From positions 1 to 20,500 of the forward strand of contig JALRIY010000013.1 of NCBI GenBank assembly GCA_023255285.1: a stretch of 20,500 nucleotides of DNA. Reading direction: 5' to 3'. The notes beneath the pieces were generated by a model that did not search any database, was not told where the DNA came from, and saw only the letters and a program-made list of their open reading frames with translations. Source of the DNA: Algoriphagus sp. (lineage in GTDB: Bacteria; Bacteroidota; Bacteroidia; Cytophagales; Cyclobacteriaceae). Positions 1 to 7,507 of the stretch are shown here, piece by piece (the first letter of the stretch is position 1; each line of letters begins with the position of its first letter). A program made the position numbers and the translations under genes.

Positions 1-326
1 CCAGTCTTCGCAGCAACTGGGATCTCAGGAATGCTGCTATTCTCGACTTTACACGCATCAATGGCGTCCGGTTGAAGCCATTTAATCAACTCGATATCCG
101 CCTAGATAAAAAGTACTTCTTTGACCGATGGAATCTGAACTGGTATGTTGACATCCAAAATGCGTACAACTTTCAAGCGAAACAGGCTCCGCTTATCTTG
201 CCAGTTAGAGACGATCAAGGCAACCTAAGTTTAGACCCTAACGACGCAACACGCTACCAACTCAAATCGGTAGTAAACCCTGCTGGATCTATATTGCCAA
301 CTGTGGGATTAATTGTGGAGTTTTAA
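1..326 (+). CDS. TonB-dependent receptor, C-terminal fragment (5' end outside window)
   Basis: The frame is open from position 3 to the TAA at 324-326, so this is the last ~107 residues of a longer protein that starts before the window. The residues alternate polar and hydrophobic/aromatic in short stretches (RLDKKYFFDRWNLNWYVDIQNAYNF), then a loop, and the chain ends TVGLIVEF. A terminal beta-strand ending in Phe is the usual outer-membrane barrel insertion signal. The order NQLDIRLDKKY, then W-x-L-x-WYVDIQN, then a C-terminal strand is typical of the last strands of TonB-dependent receptors in Bacteroidota. Such proteins take up chelated metals or other ligands across the outer membrane. 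The ligand cannot be inferred from this piece. Another large outer-membrane barrel is possible. A hairpin terminator follows directly. Confidence 0.7.
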   Translation, partial: SLRSNWDLRNAAILDFTRINGVRLKPFNQLDIRLDKKYFFDRWNLNWYVDIQNAYNFQAKQAPLILPVRDDQGNLSLDPNDATRYQLKSVVNPAGSILPTVGLIVEF

Positions 327-333
327 GAAAAAC

Positions 334-361
334 CACCCCAATTTGTACGGGGTGTTTTGCT
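334..361. terminator. Bidirectional hairpin terminator between convergent genes
   Basis: The arms CACCCC (334-339) and GGGGTG (349-354) enclose a 9-nt loop. An A-rich run (327-332) lies on the left and a T-rich run (355-364, interrupted by GC) on the right, so the hairpin can serve both strands. It sits between the receptor stop (326) and the end of the leftward gene (373). Confidence 0.6.
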
Positions 362-372
362 TTTAATTACGT

Positions 373-816
373 TTAATTGAGCCGCCAACGTACATTGAGT
401 CCAAAGCCAGCACGAAATTCTGTGACCTCTACCAAAAACAAATAGGGTCTAAAATCTAATCCTAAACTAATTGGAACCTCTGAAAAGGCATATTCAACAC
501 CTACTTCTCCAGCACCACCAAATCGAAAGTCTTCAGATAAGTAGACCGAAGGACCAAATCCTGCGTACCAATTGAGTTTAGTGTCTGGGATAGCCTCGTA
601 AATCGGATTCCAAAGCGCATCCACGCCCAATCCTTTTTGTCCAAAACTGACATTGGCATGCACCCTACTGAATTCTCCAGTAGCGAAAATCCCGTCCAAT
701 GCCACATTATTGCCATTAATATGGCCAAATCGGATCCCGATTTCTTGGGCTTGGGTGGTGAAGGATCCAAATACAAGTCCTACTAGAAGCAGGGTAAAAG
801 AAAATATTTTTTGCAT
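373..816 (-). CDS. Small secreted outer-membrane beta-barrel-like protein
   Basis: This is a 147-residue protein with a clear Sec signal peptide: basic start, hydrophobic core LLLVGLVFG, and likely signal peptidase I cleavage after TTQA (residue 23). The mature part has short amphipathic strands separated by turns (IGIRFGHINGNNVAL, HANVSFGQKGLGVDALW, LNWYAGFGPSVYL, EVGVEYAF, ISLGLDFRPYLF) and ends FGLNVRWRLN. This is what a small 8-stranded barrel looks like. Its function is unknown and I do not recognise a named family. Its ATG lies 53 bp after the stop of the decarboxylase on the same strand, so it may be read through from that gene or have its own promoter. No good Bacteroidota -7 box is visible in the gap. 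The gene is complete. Confidence 0.75.
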   Translation of the reverse strand: MQKIFSFTLLLVGLVFGSFTTQAQEIGIRFGHINGNNVALDGIFATGEFSRVHANVSFGQKGLGVDALWNPIYEAIPDTKLNWYAGFGPSVYLSEDFRFGGAGEVGVEYAFSEVPISLGLDFRPYLFLVEVTEFRAGFGLNVRWRLN

Positions 817-869
817 AGTTGGTTCAATTAACTGGTTACGTACTAAGCGAAAATTGAGCCAAAATCACT

Positions 870-2339
870 TTATAATGTGGAGATTATTTGTTTCCCCAAA
901 CGAAGTACTTCTCGCACCAGTAGCTCCATGTCTTCCCTGCGCGTACGCTGATTCGTATTGGCTACCCGCAAGGTATATTTCCCATTTAAACTAGTTGAGC
1001 TAGGAGAGGCAATGCCTTCTTCCTGAAGGCGAAGCAGAATTTCTCGATTGAGCTCATGAAGTTCGTCCTCCGAAAAGTCTGCATGAACCATACGAAAGCA
1101 CGTAATGCTCATGGATAGGGGAGCCATTAATTCCAAATTGGGGTGTTTCTCCACCAACTCCGCCAAATAGGCTGCATGCCGGTTATTTTGAGCAATCATG
1201 GCTGCATACTTCGCTCTTCCGTGCTCCTTAAGAGACATCCATACCTTCAAGGCTTTGAATCCACGAGAAAGTTCAAAGCCGAAGTTGTTGATGGAATCCA
1301 AACCACCGGAAAGGCCCCGTTGTTCCTGCAAGAGGTAATTGGGTGCAATAGCAAAGGAGTTGCGGTGCTTTTTAGCATCGCGGATGAGCGTACATCCCAC
1401 TTCGTAGGGCACATACAACCACTTGTGCAAGTCAAATGCCAGGCTATCTGCAGCTTCAATCGCCCGTAAGGCATCGGCATAGATTGGATCCAGTTTGGCC
1501 AAGGCTCCATAGGCTCCATCCACATGGAACCAGAGTCCAAATTCTTTGGAAATCTCCAGCAGCTCCTCCATAGGATCAATGGCTCCTGTATTGACTGTAC
1601 CGGCAGTGCCTACTAGACAAAAGGGAAGGTAACCCGTCTGAAGATCGGCTTCGATTTGAATTCGAAGGGCAGTAGTATCCAGCTGAAATCGCTCGTTCAC
1701 TTGAATTTTTCGAACCCCTTCACTTCCTAAACCTAAAATTTCAGCTGCCTTTATGACGCAAGAATGCGTTTCTACCGAACAATAAATTAAGAGTTGAGCG
1801 GAGGCTGCCTTGAGTCCTTTTTGCCGAATCTTTTCTTCGCCAACCGAATTTCTTGCTACCGTCAATGCAGTGATATTTGCCATTGACCCCCCGCTAACCA
1901 AGATTCCAGAGGCTTCGGAAGGAAAATTCATCAACTCCTTGCACCAGTTGACTACCTGCCGGTCTACATACATCGCAGCATGCTCCCCGATGGCGGTGTT
2001 GGGATTCATCCCGGATGCCAATAGGTCTGCGAAGGAACCAAGGGGTGTACCCGTCCCTTGAATCCATGCAAAAAAACGAGGGTGTACATTCCCTTTGTTA
2101 TAGGGGAAAATATACTGTTTGAACTCTTCGTACACTTTCTCAGGGGTTTGACCATTTTCAGGAATAGGTTGGTCCAAGAAAGACTTAACCTCCTCCGGGA
2201 TGGGCTTCCAAGTTTTTTCTTCTCGAATTCCCTTCCAGTAATCAATCAAGTCGTCCACCATTTGGTGGCCCAATAGGCGCATGGATTCCCAATCTTTAGG
2301 GTCTAAGTTTTGATCGGGAATAGTTTCCATTTGGGACAT
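870..2339 (-). CDS. PLP-dependent amino-acid decarboxylase, aromatic-L-amino-acid decarboxylase family (group II)
   Basis: A predicted pyridoxal-phosphate enzyme of 489 residues, close to the usual ~480 for DDC-type decarboxylases. The N-terminus (LDPKDWESMRLLGHQMVDDLIDYW) is typical of the family. VLVSGGSMANITAL-like residues (ILVSGGSMANITA) begin the large domain. ETHSCVIKAAEILG carries the His that stacks on the cofactor. HVDGAYG holds the Asp (274) that binds the pyridine nitrogen, and DLHKW has the Schiff-base Lys306. The 32-residue Asp-Lys spacing matches DDC. The reaction is decarboxylation of an L-amino acid to an amine and CO2. The substrate (Tyr, Trp, Dopa, Glu or Asp) cannot be read from the sequence. 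I chose ATG 2339 because the family N-terminus starts just after it. An in-frame ATG at 2405 would add 22 unlikely residues that fall in a palindromic upstream region. It lies downstream of radA on the same strand, with no pathway neighbours. Confidence 0.9.
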   Translation of the reverse strand: MSQMETIPDQNLDPKDWESMRLLGHQMVDDLIDYWKGIREEKTWKPIPEEVKSFLDQPIPENGQTPEKVYEEFKQYIFPYNKGNVHPRFFAWIQGTGTPLGSFADLLASGMNPNTAIGEHAAMYVDRQVVNWCKELMNFPSEASGILVSGGSMANITALTVARNSVGEEKIRQKGLKAASAQLLIYCSVETHSCVIKAAEILGLGSEGVRKIQVNERFQLDTTALRIQIEADLQTGYLPFCLVGTAGTVNTGAIDPMEELLEISKEFGLWFHVDGAYGALAKLDPIYADALRAIEAADSLAFDLHKWLYVPYEVGCTLIRDAKKHRNSFAIAPNYLLQEQRGLSGGLDSINNFGFELSRGFKALKVWMSLKEHGRAKYAAMIAQNNRHAAYLAELVEKHPNLELMAPLSMSITCFRMVHADFSEDELHELNREILLRLQEEGIASPSSTSLNGKYTLRVANTNQRTRREDMELLVREVLRLGKQIISTL

Positions 2340-2381
2340 AGCGAAGAATCTTAGATTATTTCTTAAAGTTAATGAACAAGA

Positions 2382-2430
2382 CCAATTTCTATAAAATTGG
2401 ATCATCAGAAGGTTTACCTTGAAGCCTTCT
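2382..2430. promoter_or_regulatory. Two inverted repeats upstream of the decarboxylase
   Basis: CCAATTT (2382-2388) and AAATTGG (2394-2400) form a perfect 7-bp inverted repeat with a 5-nt spacer. A second pair, AGAAGG (2407-2412) and CCTTCT (2425-2430), follows. They lie 43-91 bp before the preferred decarboxylase start and 31-79 bp past the radA stop. Neither has a T-run on the minus strand, so a radA terminator is poorly supported. An operator for the decarboxylase is possible. Confidence 0.35.
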
Positions 2431-2460
2431 AATAAGTTTGTTTTTTAGCACTGTGCAAAC

Positions 2461-3834
2461 TCAAAAAATCAATTGGTACATCTCCTCCAACTTGCTTACT
2501 TGGATAATTTGGATTTTAAACTTACTCATATCCAATCCTTTGACAGCATACTTGGAAACCATGATCTTCTTGAAGCCAAGTTTCTCTGCTTCTGCGATAC
2601 GGTTTTCTATACGAGATACGGCTCGGATTTCTCCCCCCAACCCTACTTCACCGGCAAAGCATATTTGCTCGGATACGGGAGTATCCTCGTAACTGGAAAT
2701 CAAGGAAGCACATACGGCCAAGTCCAAGCCGGGATCATCTACGCGCAGGCCTCCTGCCACATTCAAAAATACGTCCTGCTGCCCAAGACGCATGCCTCCA
2801 CGCTTTTCCAACACAGCCAAAAGCATGTTGAGGCGCTTGGCATCGTGTCCCGTGCTGCTTCGCTGAGGCGTGCCGTAGGTGGCGGGACTCACTAGGGACT
2901 GAATCTCGATCAGCAAGGGGCGATTGCCCTCTAGCATGGCGCCAATGGCCACCCCATTGAGCACCTCTTCCCGCTGGGTTAATAAGATTTCGGAGGGGTT
3001 AGAGACGGCTCGCAAACCTTCGGCTCGCATTTCGTAGATTCCTAGTTCGTGGGTGGAGCCAAATCGGTTTTTGGAGGTCCGCAAAATTCGGTAGGTTAGG
3101 TGCCGGTCCCCTTCAAACTGCAGCACGGTATCCACCATGTGTTCGAGCACTTTGGGCCCAGCAATGGATCCATCTTTGGTAATGTGGCCAATCAAAAACA
3201 CAGGTGTGCCCGTTTCCTTGGCAAACTTCATAAGCTCCGCAGTGCATTCCCGCACTTGGGAAACCGATCCAGCACCGGATTCTACAAACTGGCTATGGAG
3301 AGTTTGGATGGAATCGATGACCAAAAAATCTGGGTTAAGGACCTCTATTTGCTGAAAAATCTGTTGCGTATTCGTTTCAGAAAGCACATAGCAATCTGGA
3401 TTTTTTGCTGCCATTCGATCCGCGCGCATTTTGATTTGCGCTTCGCTTTCCTCTCCAGAGACATAGAGGACTTTTTTACCCTTTAGTGTCAAGGCGATTT
3501 GCAGCATGAGGGTGGATTTGCCAATGCCTGGCTCACCCCCAATGAGGACGAGGGAACCTGCGACAATCCCTCCACCCAATACGCGATCCAATTCGGGATC
3601 CGAAGTAATCCAACGGGGCTGCTCCTCGTAGTTGACTTCGGAAATTTTCTTTGGGGTACTGGCCTTTTTGAGACCGGATCCCTGAGGTTTCCAACTACCT
3701 TTGCCAGGCTCCTCTTTTTGAATAATTTCCTCCACGTAAGTGTTCCACTCCCCGCAGGAAGGACATTTACCAGTCCACTTCGGACTCTGCGCCCCGCAGT
3801 TTTGACAGAAAAAGGTGGTTTTTACTTTAGCCAC
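2461..3834 (-). CDS. radA: DNA repair protein RadA/Sms
   Basis: This is a RecA-family ATPase that promotes branch migration of recombination intermediates. At 457 residues it has the normal family length. The domains in order are: a four-cysteine zinc finger near the start (C10-x2-C13, C24-x2-C27); Walker A GGEPGIGKST (99-108); Walker B in DFLVIDSIQT (about 169-178); the RadA-specific motif KNRFG (255-259); and a Lon-protease-like C-terminal domain from about 280, with GGLRVDDPGLDLAVCASL and GEVGLGGEIRAVSRIENRI. The start codon is GTG (3834-3832). The Zn-finger context (MAKVKTTFFC) fits the family start, no in-frame ATG lies upstream before the next stop, and no Shine-Dalgarno is visible. It is followed by the decarboxylase and preceded, after a 188-bp structured gap, by polA on the same strand. 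Confidence 0.97.
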   Translation of the reverse strand: MAKVKTTFFCQNCGAQSPKWTGKCPSCGEWNTYVEEIIQKEEPGKGSWKPQGSGLKKASTPKKISEVNYEEQPRWITSDPELDRVLGGGIVAGSLVLIGGEPGIGKSTLMLQIALTLKGKKVLYVSGEESEAQIKMRADRMAAKNPDCYVLSETNTQQIFQQIEVLNPDFLVIDSIQTLHSQFVESGAGSVSQVRECTAELMKFAKETGTPVFLIGHITKDGSIAGPKVLEHMVDTVLQFEGDRHLTYRILRTSKNRFGSTHELGIYEMRAEGLRAVSNPSEILLTQREEVLNGVAIGAMLEGNRPLLIEIQSLVSPATYGTPQRSSTGHDAKRLNMLLAVLEKRGGMRLGQQDVFLNVAGGLRVDDPGLDLAVCASLISSYEDTPVSEQICFAGEVGLGGEIRAVSRIENRIAEAEKLGFKKIMVSKYAVKGLDMSKFKIQIIQVSKLEEMYQLIF

Positions 3835-3886
3835 AGGAAAGGAATTTAAGGTTGTAAATGGTACTACGTGTGAAGATAATTAGACA

Positions 3887-4020
3887 CAAGAATCAAGAGT
3901 TTAGACTTTCAATCCAGCTGCGAGGAAAATTCTGCTCAAATACGGATTGCTGTCTATCTCCACTACTGCCTGCCTGAGGCAAGCAGACTCTTGCTTCTTG
4001 GCTCTTGCATCTTGTTTCTC
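3887..4020. repeat. Intergenic element with inverted ends, hairpin and 7-bp tandem repeats
   Basis: The gap between polA and radA holds CAAGAATCAAGAG (3887-3899) and, about 90 bp further, CTCTTGCTTCTTG (3988-4000), inverted copies matching at 12 of 13 positions. Inside the right end, CTGCCTGCCT (3966-3975) pairs with AGGCAAGCAG (3977-3986) at 9 of 10 positions around a single central base. The right end itself is a degenerate 7-bp tandem series (CTCTTGC, TTCTTGG, CTCTTGC, ATCTTGT, TTCTC; 3988-4020). No plausible gene lies here. It resembles the small dispersed intergenic elements of Bacteroidota genomes, but only one copy is visible in this window. Confidence 0.55.
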
Positions 4021-4022
4021 TA

Positions 4023-6857
4023 CTAATGCGCTTGCAACCAATCCGTACCCACCCCGACTTCCACCTCGATCGGCACAGGGAGGGAAATGGCATTGGACAT
4101 CAATCCTGGAATTTCTTTTTTGAGTAGGTCTACTTCGTCTTTGTGCGCATCAAATACCAATTCATCGTGCACTTGGAGAATGAGTTTAGACTTCAAATTT
4201 TTCCCTTTCATCCAGGCCTGTACATGGATCATCGCTACCTTGATCAAGTCAGCCGCCGAGCCTTGAAGAGGGGCATTGATTGCATTTCGCTCCGCAAAAC
4301 CCCGCATAGTCATGTTGCGGCTATTGATGTCCCGCAGGTAGCGACGACGTCCAAGGATAGTCTCTACAAATTCCTGCGTTCTGGCCTTTTCAATCGCTCC
4401 ATCCATGTACTGTTTGACGGCCGGAAACTCGGTGAAGTAAGCATCAATGATTTCCTTAGCTTCCCCGCGAGGAATGGATAGCCGCTGGGCCAAGCCAAAT
4501 GCAGAAATACCATAGATGATACCAAAGTTGGCGGTTTTAGCCTTTCTTCGCATGTCTGTAGTCACCTCATCTAGAGGCACCTTGAAAATTTTGGCTGCCG
4601 TAGTGGCGTGGATATCACGACCTGTTCGGAAAGCTTCTAGCATGGATTCATCCTGAGAAAATGCTGCCATCAAGCGCAATTCAATCTGGGAATAATCGGC
4701 AGACAGCAAGACGTAGTTCTCGTCTCGAGGCACAAATGCCTTTCGGATTTCTCTGCCTCGTGCGGTACGGATTGGAATATTCTGCAGGTTGGGGTTGATT
4801 GAAGAAAGACGTCCAGTAGCTGCCACAAACTGATTGTAGGTAGTGTGAATTCTTCCGGTTTTGGGGTTAATCATGGTTGGCAACGCATCTACATAAGTAG
4901 ACTTCAGCTTGATCATTTGGCGATACTCAAGAATAGCTTCCGCGATCTCATGCTCGTCCGCCAGCTTACTCAAGATTTCCTCTCCTGTGGCATATTGCCC
5001 GGTTTTGGTTTTTTTGGCCTTGGGATCCAATTTCAATTTTTCAAAAAGTACCTCCCCAAGCTGCTTGGGAGAAGCCAGATTGAAGCGTACTCCCGCCAAT
5101 TCGTAGACGCGCTTCTCGATCTCCTTGCTTTCTTGTTCCAGGGTGATCGAAAGCTCTGCCAAACTTCCTGTGTCTATCCGCACTCCTTCAAATTCCATAT
5201 CGGTCAACACCGGAATCAATGGGTTTTCTACTTCTTCCACTAGCTTCTTTAGGCCATTGGCTTGTAAAATCGGATCCAGCTTTCCCTTAAGGCGAAGCGT
5301 AATATCTGCATCCTCAGACGCATAAGCTGTCACTTCATCCTCGTCCACATCCCGCATATTGCCTTGGCCTTTGCCCTTTTTGCCGATTAATTCGGTAATC
5401 GACACCGGCTTGTACTGTAGGTACTGCTGAGCCAGCCAGTCCATGCCATGCTTCCCTTCCGGTTCGATGAGGTAATGGGCCAGAAGCGTATCGTACAAGG
5501 TTCCCTTTATTTCTATCCCGTAGTTTTTAAGGACTAATAAATCGTACTTGATGTTTTGACCTATTTTGAGAATAGATTCATTTTCAAATACCGGACGAAG
5601 CAGTTCCAATATCTCTTGGGTTTCATTTGGATCAGGCCCTACTGGAATGTAATAGGCTTCCCCTTCCAAGTACGCAAAAGAAAGACCTACCAACTCCGCT
5701 CGCATGGCATCCAAATCTGTGGTCTCTGTATCAAAACAGACCTCCTTTTGAAGGAGTAAATAGTCTATTAGCTCTTGAATGGCGGCTTTTCCTTTGATTT
5801 TATGGTAGTTGTGCGCATTGCTGTGGATGGTGTCTAGGACAACCGGAGCCGCAAGAGAAATGGCCTCCTCTTCCCCTCCCTCCTCATGTTGATTAGTTGG
5901 TTGTGAAGCAGGTGCCCCGAACAAGTCCATCTGTGCTGGGACAGAAGAGGATGCGGTTGCTTTTTTAACAGGGCCTTCCTTAAATACGCGAGCGGCCAGA
6001 GTGCGGAACTCCAATTCCGAAAAAATTGCCCTCAATTTCTCGTCGTCTACGCCGTCATACCGAAGGTTTTCTTCATCAAAATCCACCGGTACATCAATTT
6101 TAATGGTCGCAAGTTCCTTGGATAAAATTCCTTGTGCACCAAAGTTTTCCACATTTTCTCGTTGCTTGCCTTTGAGCTGAGCGGCATTAGCGACCACTCC
6201 CTCTACGGTTCCAAATTCTTTGAGTAGTTTGACCGCAGTTTTTTCCCCAATCCCAGGAATTCCAGGAATGTTATCCACAGCATCTCCCATCAAGCCCAAG
6301 ATATCCCGTACCTGATCGACGTATTCGATGTCCCACTTATCGCAGATCTGTTTGGGACCCATCACGTCCACTCCATTACCCATAAATGCCGGTTTGTAAA
6401 GAAAAATATGCTCGTCTACTAGCTGCCCATAGTCCTTGTCAGGAGTCATCATATAGACTGTAAACTGTTCTTTTTCTGCTTTTTTTGCAATCGTGCCAAT
6501 CACGTCATCTGCTTCAAATCCATCCAGCTCAAGAACTGGTATTTTAAAAGCTCGAACAATCTCTTTTACCCAAGGTATGGAGACGGTAATGTCTTCGGGT
6601 TGTTCCAGTCGATTAGCCTTGTAGGGGGTATATTGTTCATGTCGAAAAGTTGGGGCCTTCGTATCAAACGCGACAGCAATATGGGTAGGCTTCTCCTTTT
6701 CCAATACTTCCAAAAGGGTATTGGTAAAGCCTAACATTACCCCAGTATTGAGGCCTTTAGAGTTAATTCTTGGGTTTTTACTAAAGGCGAAATGTGCCCG
6801 ATAAATAAGGGCCATAGCATCCAAAAGAAAAAGTTTATATGCTTGGGATTGAGACAT
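4023..6857 (-). CDS. polA: DNA polymerase I with 5'-3' and 3'-5' exonuclease domains
   Basis: Family A polymerase for Okazaki-fragment processing and repair synthesis, 944 residues (E. coli 928). The N-terminal flap-nuclease domain (about 1-290) has LFLLDAMALIYRAHFAF, DGFEADDVIG, TPDKDYGQLV and the helix-hairpin-helix GIPGIGEKTAVKLL. The proofreading domain (about 355-540) keeps all three Exo motifs: FDTETTDLD (DxE), GQNIKYDLLVL and YASEDAD (YxxxD), so 3'-5' exonuclease activity is expected, unlike in Taq. Between the nucleases is a low-complexity linker (AQMDLFGAPASQPTNQHEEGG). The polymerase domain has motif A LLSADYSQIELRL, O-helix RRKAKTANFGIIYG (Phe at the dideoxy-discriminating site, as in E. 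coli) and motif C LQVHDELVFD. It begins with ATG 6857. The next gene on the strand, radA, follows after 188 bp, so co-transcription is uncertain. Confidence 0.98.
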   Translation of the reverse strand: MSQSQAYKLFLLDAMALIYRAHFAFSKNPRINSKGLNTGVMLGFTNTLLEVLEKEKPTHIAVAFDTKAPTFRHEQYTPYKANRLEQPEDITVSIPWVKEIVRAFKIPVLELDGFEADDVIGTIAKKAEKEQFTVYMMTPDKDYGQLVDEHIFLYKPAFMGNGVDVMGPKQICDKWDIEYVDQVRDILGLMGDAVDNIPGIPGIGEKTAVKLLKEFGTVEGVVANAAQLKGKQRENVENFGAQGILSKELATIKIDVPVDFDEENLRYDGVDDEKLRAIFSELEFRTLAARVFKEGPVKKATASSSVPAQMDLFGAPASQPTNQHEEGGEEEAISLAAPVVLDTIHSNAHNYHKIKGKAAIQELIDYLLLQKEVCFDTETTDLDAMRAELVGLSFAYLEGEAYYIPVGPDPNETQEILELLRPVFENESILKIGQNIKYDLLVLKNYGIEIKGTLYDTLLAHYLIEPEGKHGMDWLAQQYLQYKPVSITELIGKKGKGQGNMRDVDEDEVTAYASEDADITLRLKGKLDPILQANGLKKLVEEVENPLIPVLTDMEFEGVRIDTGSLAELSITLEQESKEIEKRVYELAGVRFNLASPKQLGEVLFEKLKLDPKAKKTKTGQYATGEEILSKLADEHEIAEAILEYRQMIKLKSTYVDALPTMINPKTGRIHTTYNQFVAATGRLSSINPNLQNIPIRTARGREIRKAFVPRDENYVLLSADYSQIELRLMAAFSQDESMLEAFRTGRDIHATTAAKIFKVPLDEVTTDMRRKAKTANFGIIYGISAFGLAQRLSIPRGEAKEIIDAYFTEFPAVKQYMDGAIEKARTQEFVETILGRRRYLRDINSRNMTMRGFAERNAINAPLQGSAADLIKVAMIHVQAWMKGKNLKSKLILQVHDELVFDAHKDEVDLLKKEIPGLMSNAISLPVPIEVEVGVGTDWLQAH

Positions 6858-6971
6858 TCGAATTAGGGGTTGGAGTAAGGAAAGAAAGTTTCCGACTTAC
6901 TAAGATACTACTTTTCCATAGGAGCCGGAAGTCAAAAGGATTGGGAAACTGACAATTTCAGACAAACTAAG

Positions 6972-7415
6972 TCAACCTTCGTTTTCGTGCTGCTTGAGGT
7001 AATTCTTGACTTGCAAGCTTCGTAGGAAAATAAGGGTCAGCGGAATCAACCAGAGCAATTCGTTAAACACCAAATGAAACACCGATCGTTTGTTCCAGCC
7101 TAACTCAGGTACAAAGCCCAAGGCAAACCAGGTGGCAGCAATAATTTTTCCTGATATCCCTATTAAAATCAACCAAACCCAAGAAACTGGATAAAAGGCA
7201 GCAAAAAATAGTACAAGTCCAATGACGATTCCGAAGATCCCAAAATAGGAACTGGGAACAGGTTGAGCCGGAATAATTCCCATGGCCATCCAATTGACCA
7301 CTGTCTCACCGAAATAGGTGTAGAAGGCAGACCAAGCAATCGTATACATTCCCGCCAGTAGAAGGAGTCCTCGAAAATGCAGGGGAAATTTGGGGAATAC
7401 ACGGGGTTGATCCAT
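6972..7415 (-). CDS. Small four-helix integral membrane protein, unknown function
   Basis: The protein has 147 residues from the ATG at 7415. A GTG 33 bp upstream (7448) is in frame but less likely. Four hydrophobic segments are visible at about 15-35, 57-76, 78-100 and 112-132, with a short basic/acidic cytosolic tail (LKQHENEG). No signal peptide, catalytic motif or recognisable domain is seen. LGWNKRSVFHLVFNELLW between helices 3 and 4 is the most distinctive stretch. It lies 114 bp upstream of polA on the same strand and divergently from the amidase gene, sharing a ~74-bp promoter region with it. A role cannot be assigned. Confidence 0.75.
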   Translation of the reverse strand: MDQPRVFPKFPLHFRGLLLLAGMYTIAWSAFYTYFGETVVNWMAMGIIPAQPVPSSYFGIFGIVIGLVLFFAAFYPVSWVWLILIGISGKIIAATWFALGFVPELGWNKRSVFHLVFNELLWLIPLTLIFLRSLQVKNYLKQHENEG

Positions 7416-7477
7416 GGAAGGGTTGATTTTTAGAGGCGAAATAAACACCTTGAGGTAAAACAGGTTTGGAACGTATA

Positions 7478-7507
7478 CAAAACTATCTAATGAATCGAAA
7501 AAACAAC
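7478..7507 (-). promoter_or_regulatory. Candidate Bacteroidota promoter for the membrane protein
   Basis: On the minus strand TAGTTTTG (7485-7478) fits the -7 box TAnnTTTG. GTTG (7507-7504) lies 18 nt upstream in the position of the -33 box. The predicted transcript start is near 7472, giving a leader of about 57 nt to the ATG at 7415. The box overlaps the region just before the divergent amidase start (7490). Confidence 0.4.

Noticed and set aside
653..994. Open frame of 113 codons on the plus strand
   Set aside because: It crosses the signal-peptide end of the barrel gene and the start of the decarboxylase tail in antisense, and has no domain or promoter. It is a shadow of the minus-strand genes.
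2473..2895. 140-codon plus-strand frame antisense to radA
   Set aside because: It lies fully inside radA, whose conserved motifs prove the other strand is coding. The translation has no recognisable domain.
4845..5243. 132-codon plus-strand frame inside polA
   Set aside because: It is antisense to the polymerase domain of polA, with no independent evidence.
6885..6953. Inverted AGTTTCC / GGAAACT pair between polA and the membrane protein gene
   Set aside because: Seven-base arms about 55 bp apart form a weak structure without a T-run. Chance occurrence is likely.
7466..7489. TTG start for the amidase, eight codons upstream
   Set aside because: The ATG at 7490 gives a proper basic-then-hydrophobic N-terminus. 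The upstream segment overlaps the divergent promoter box.
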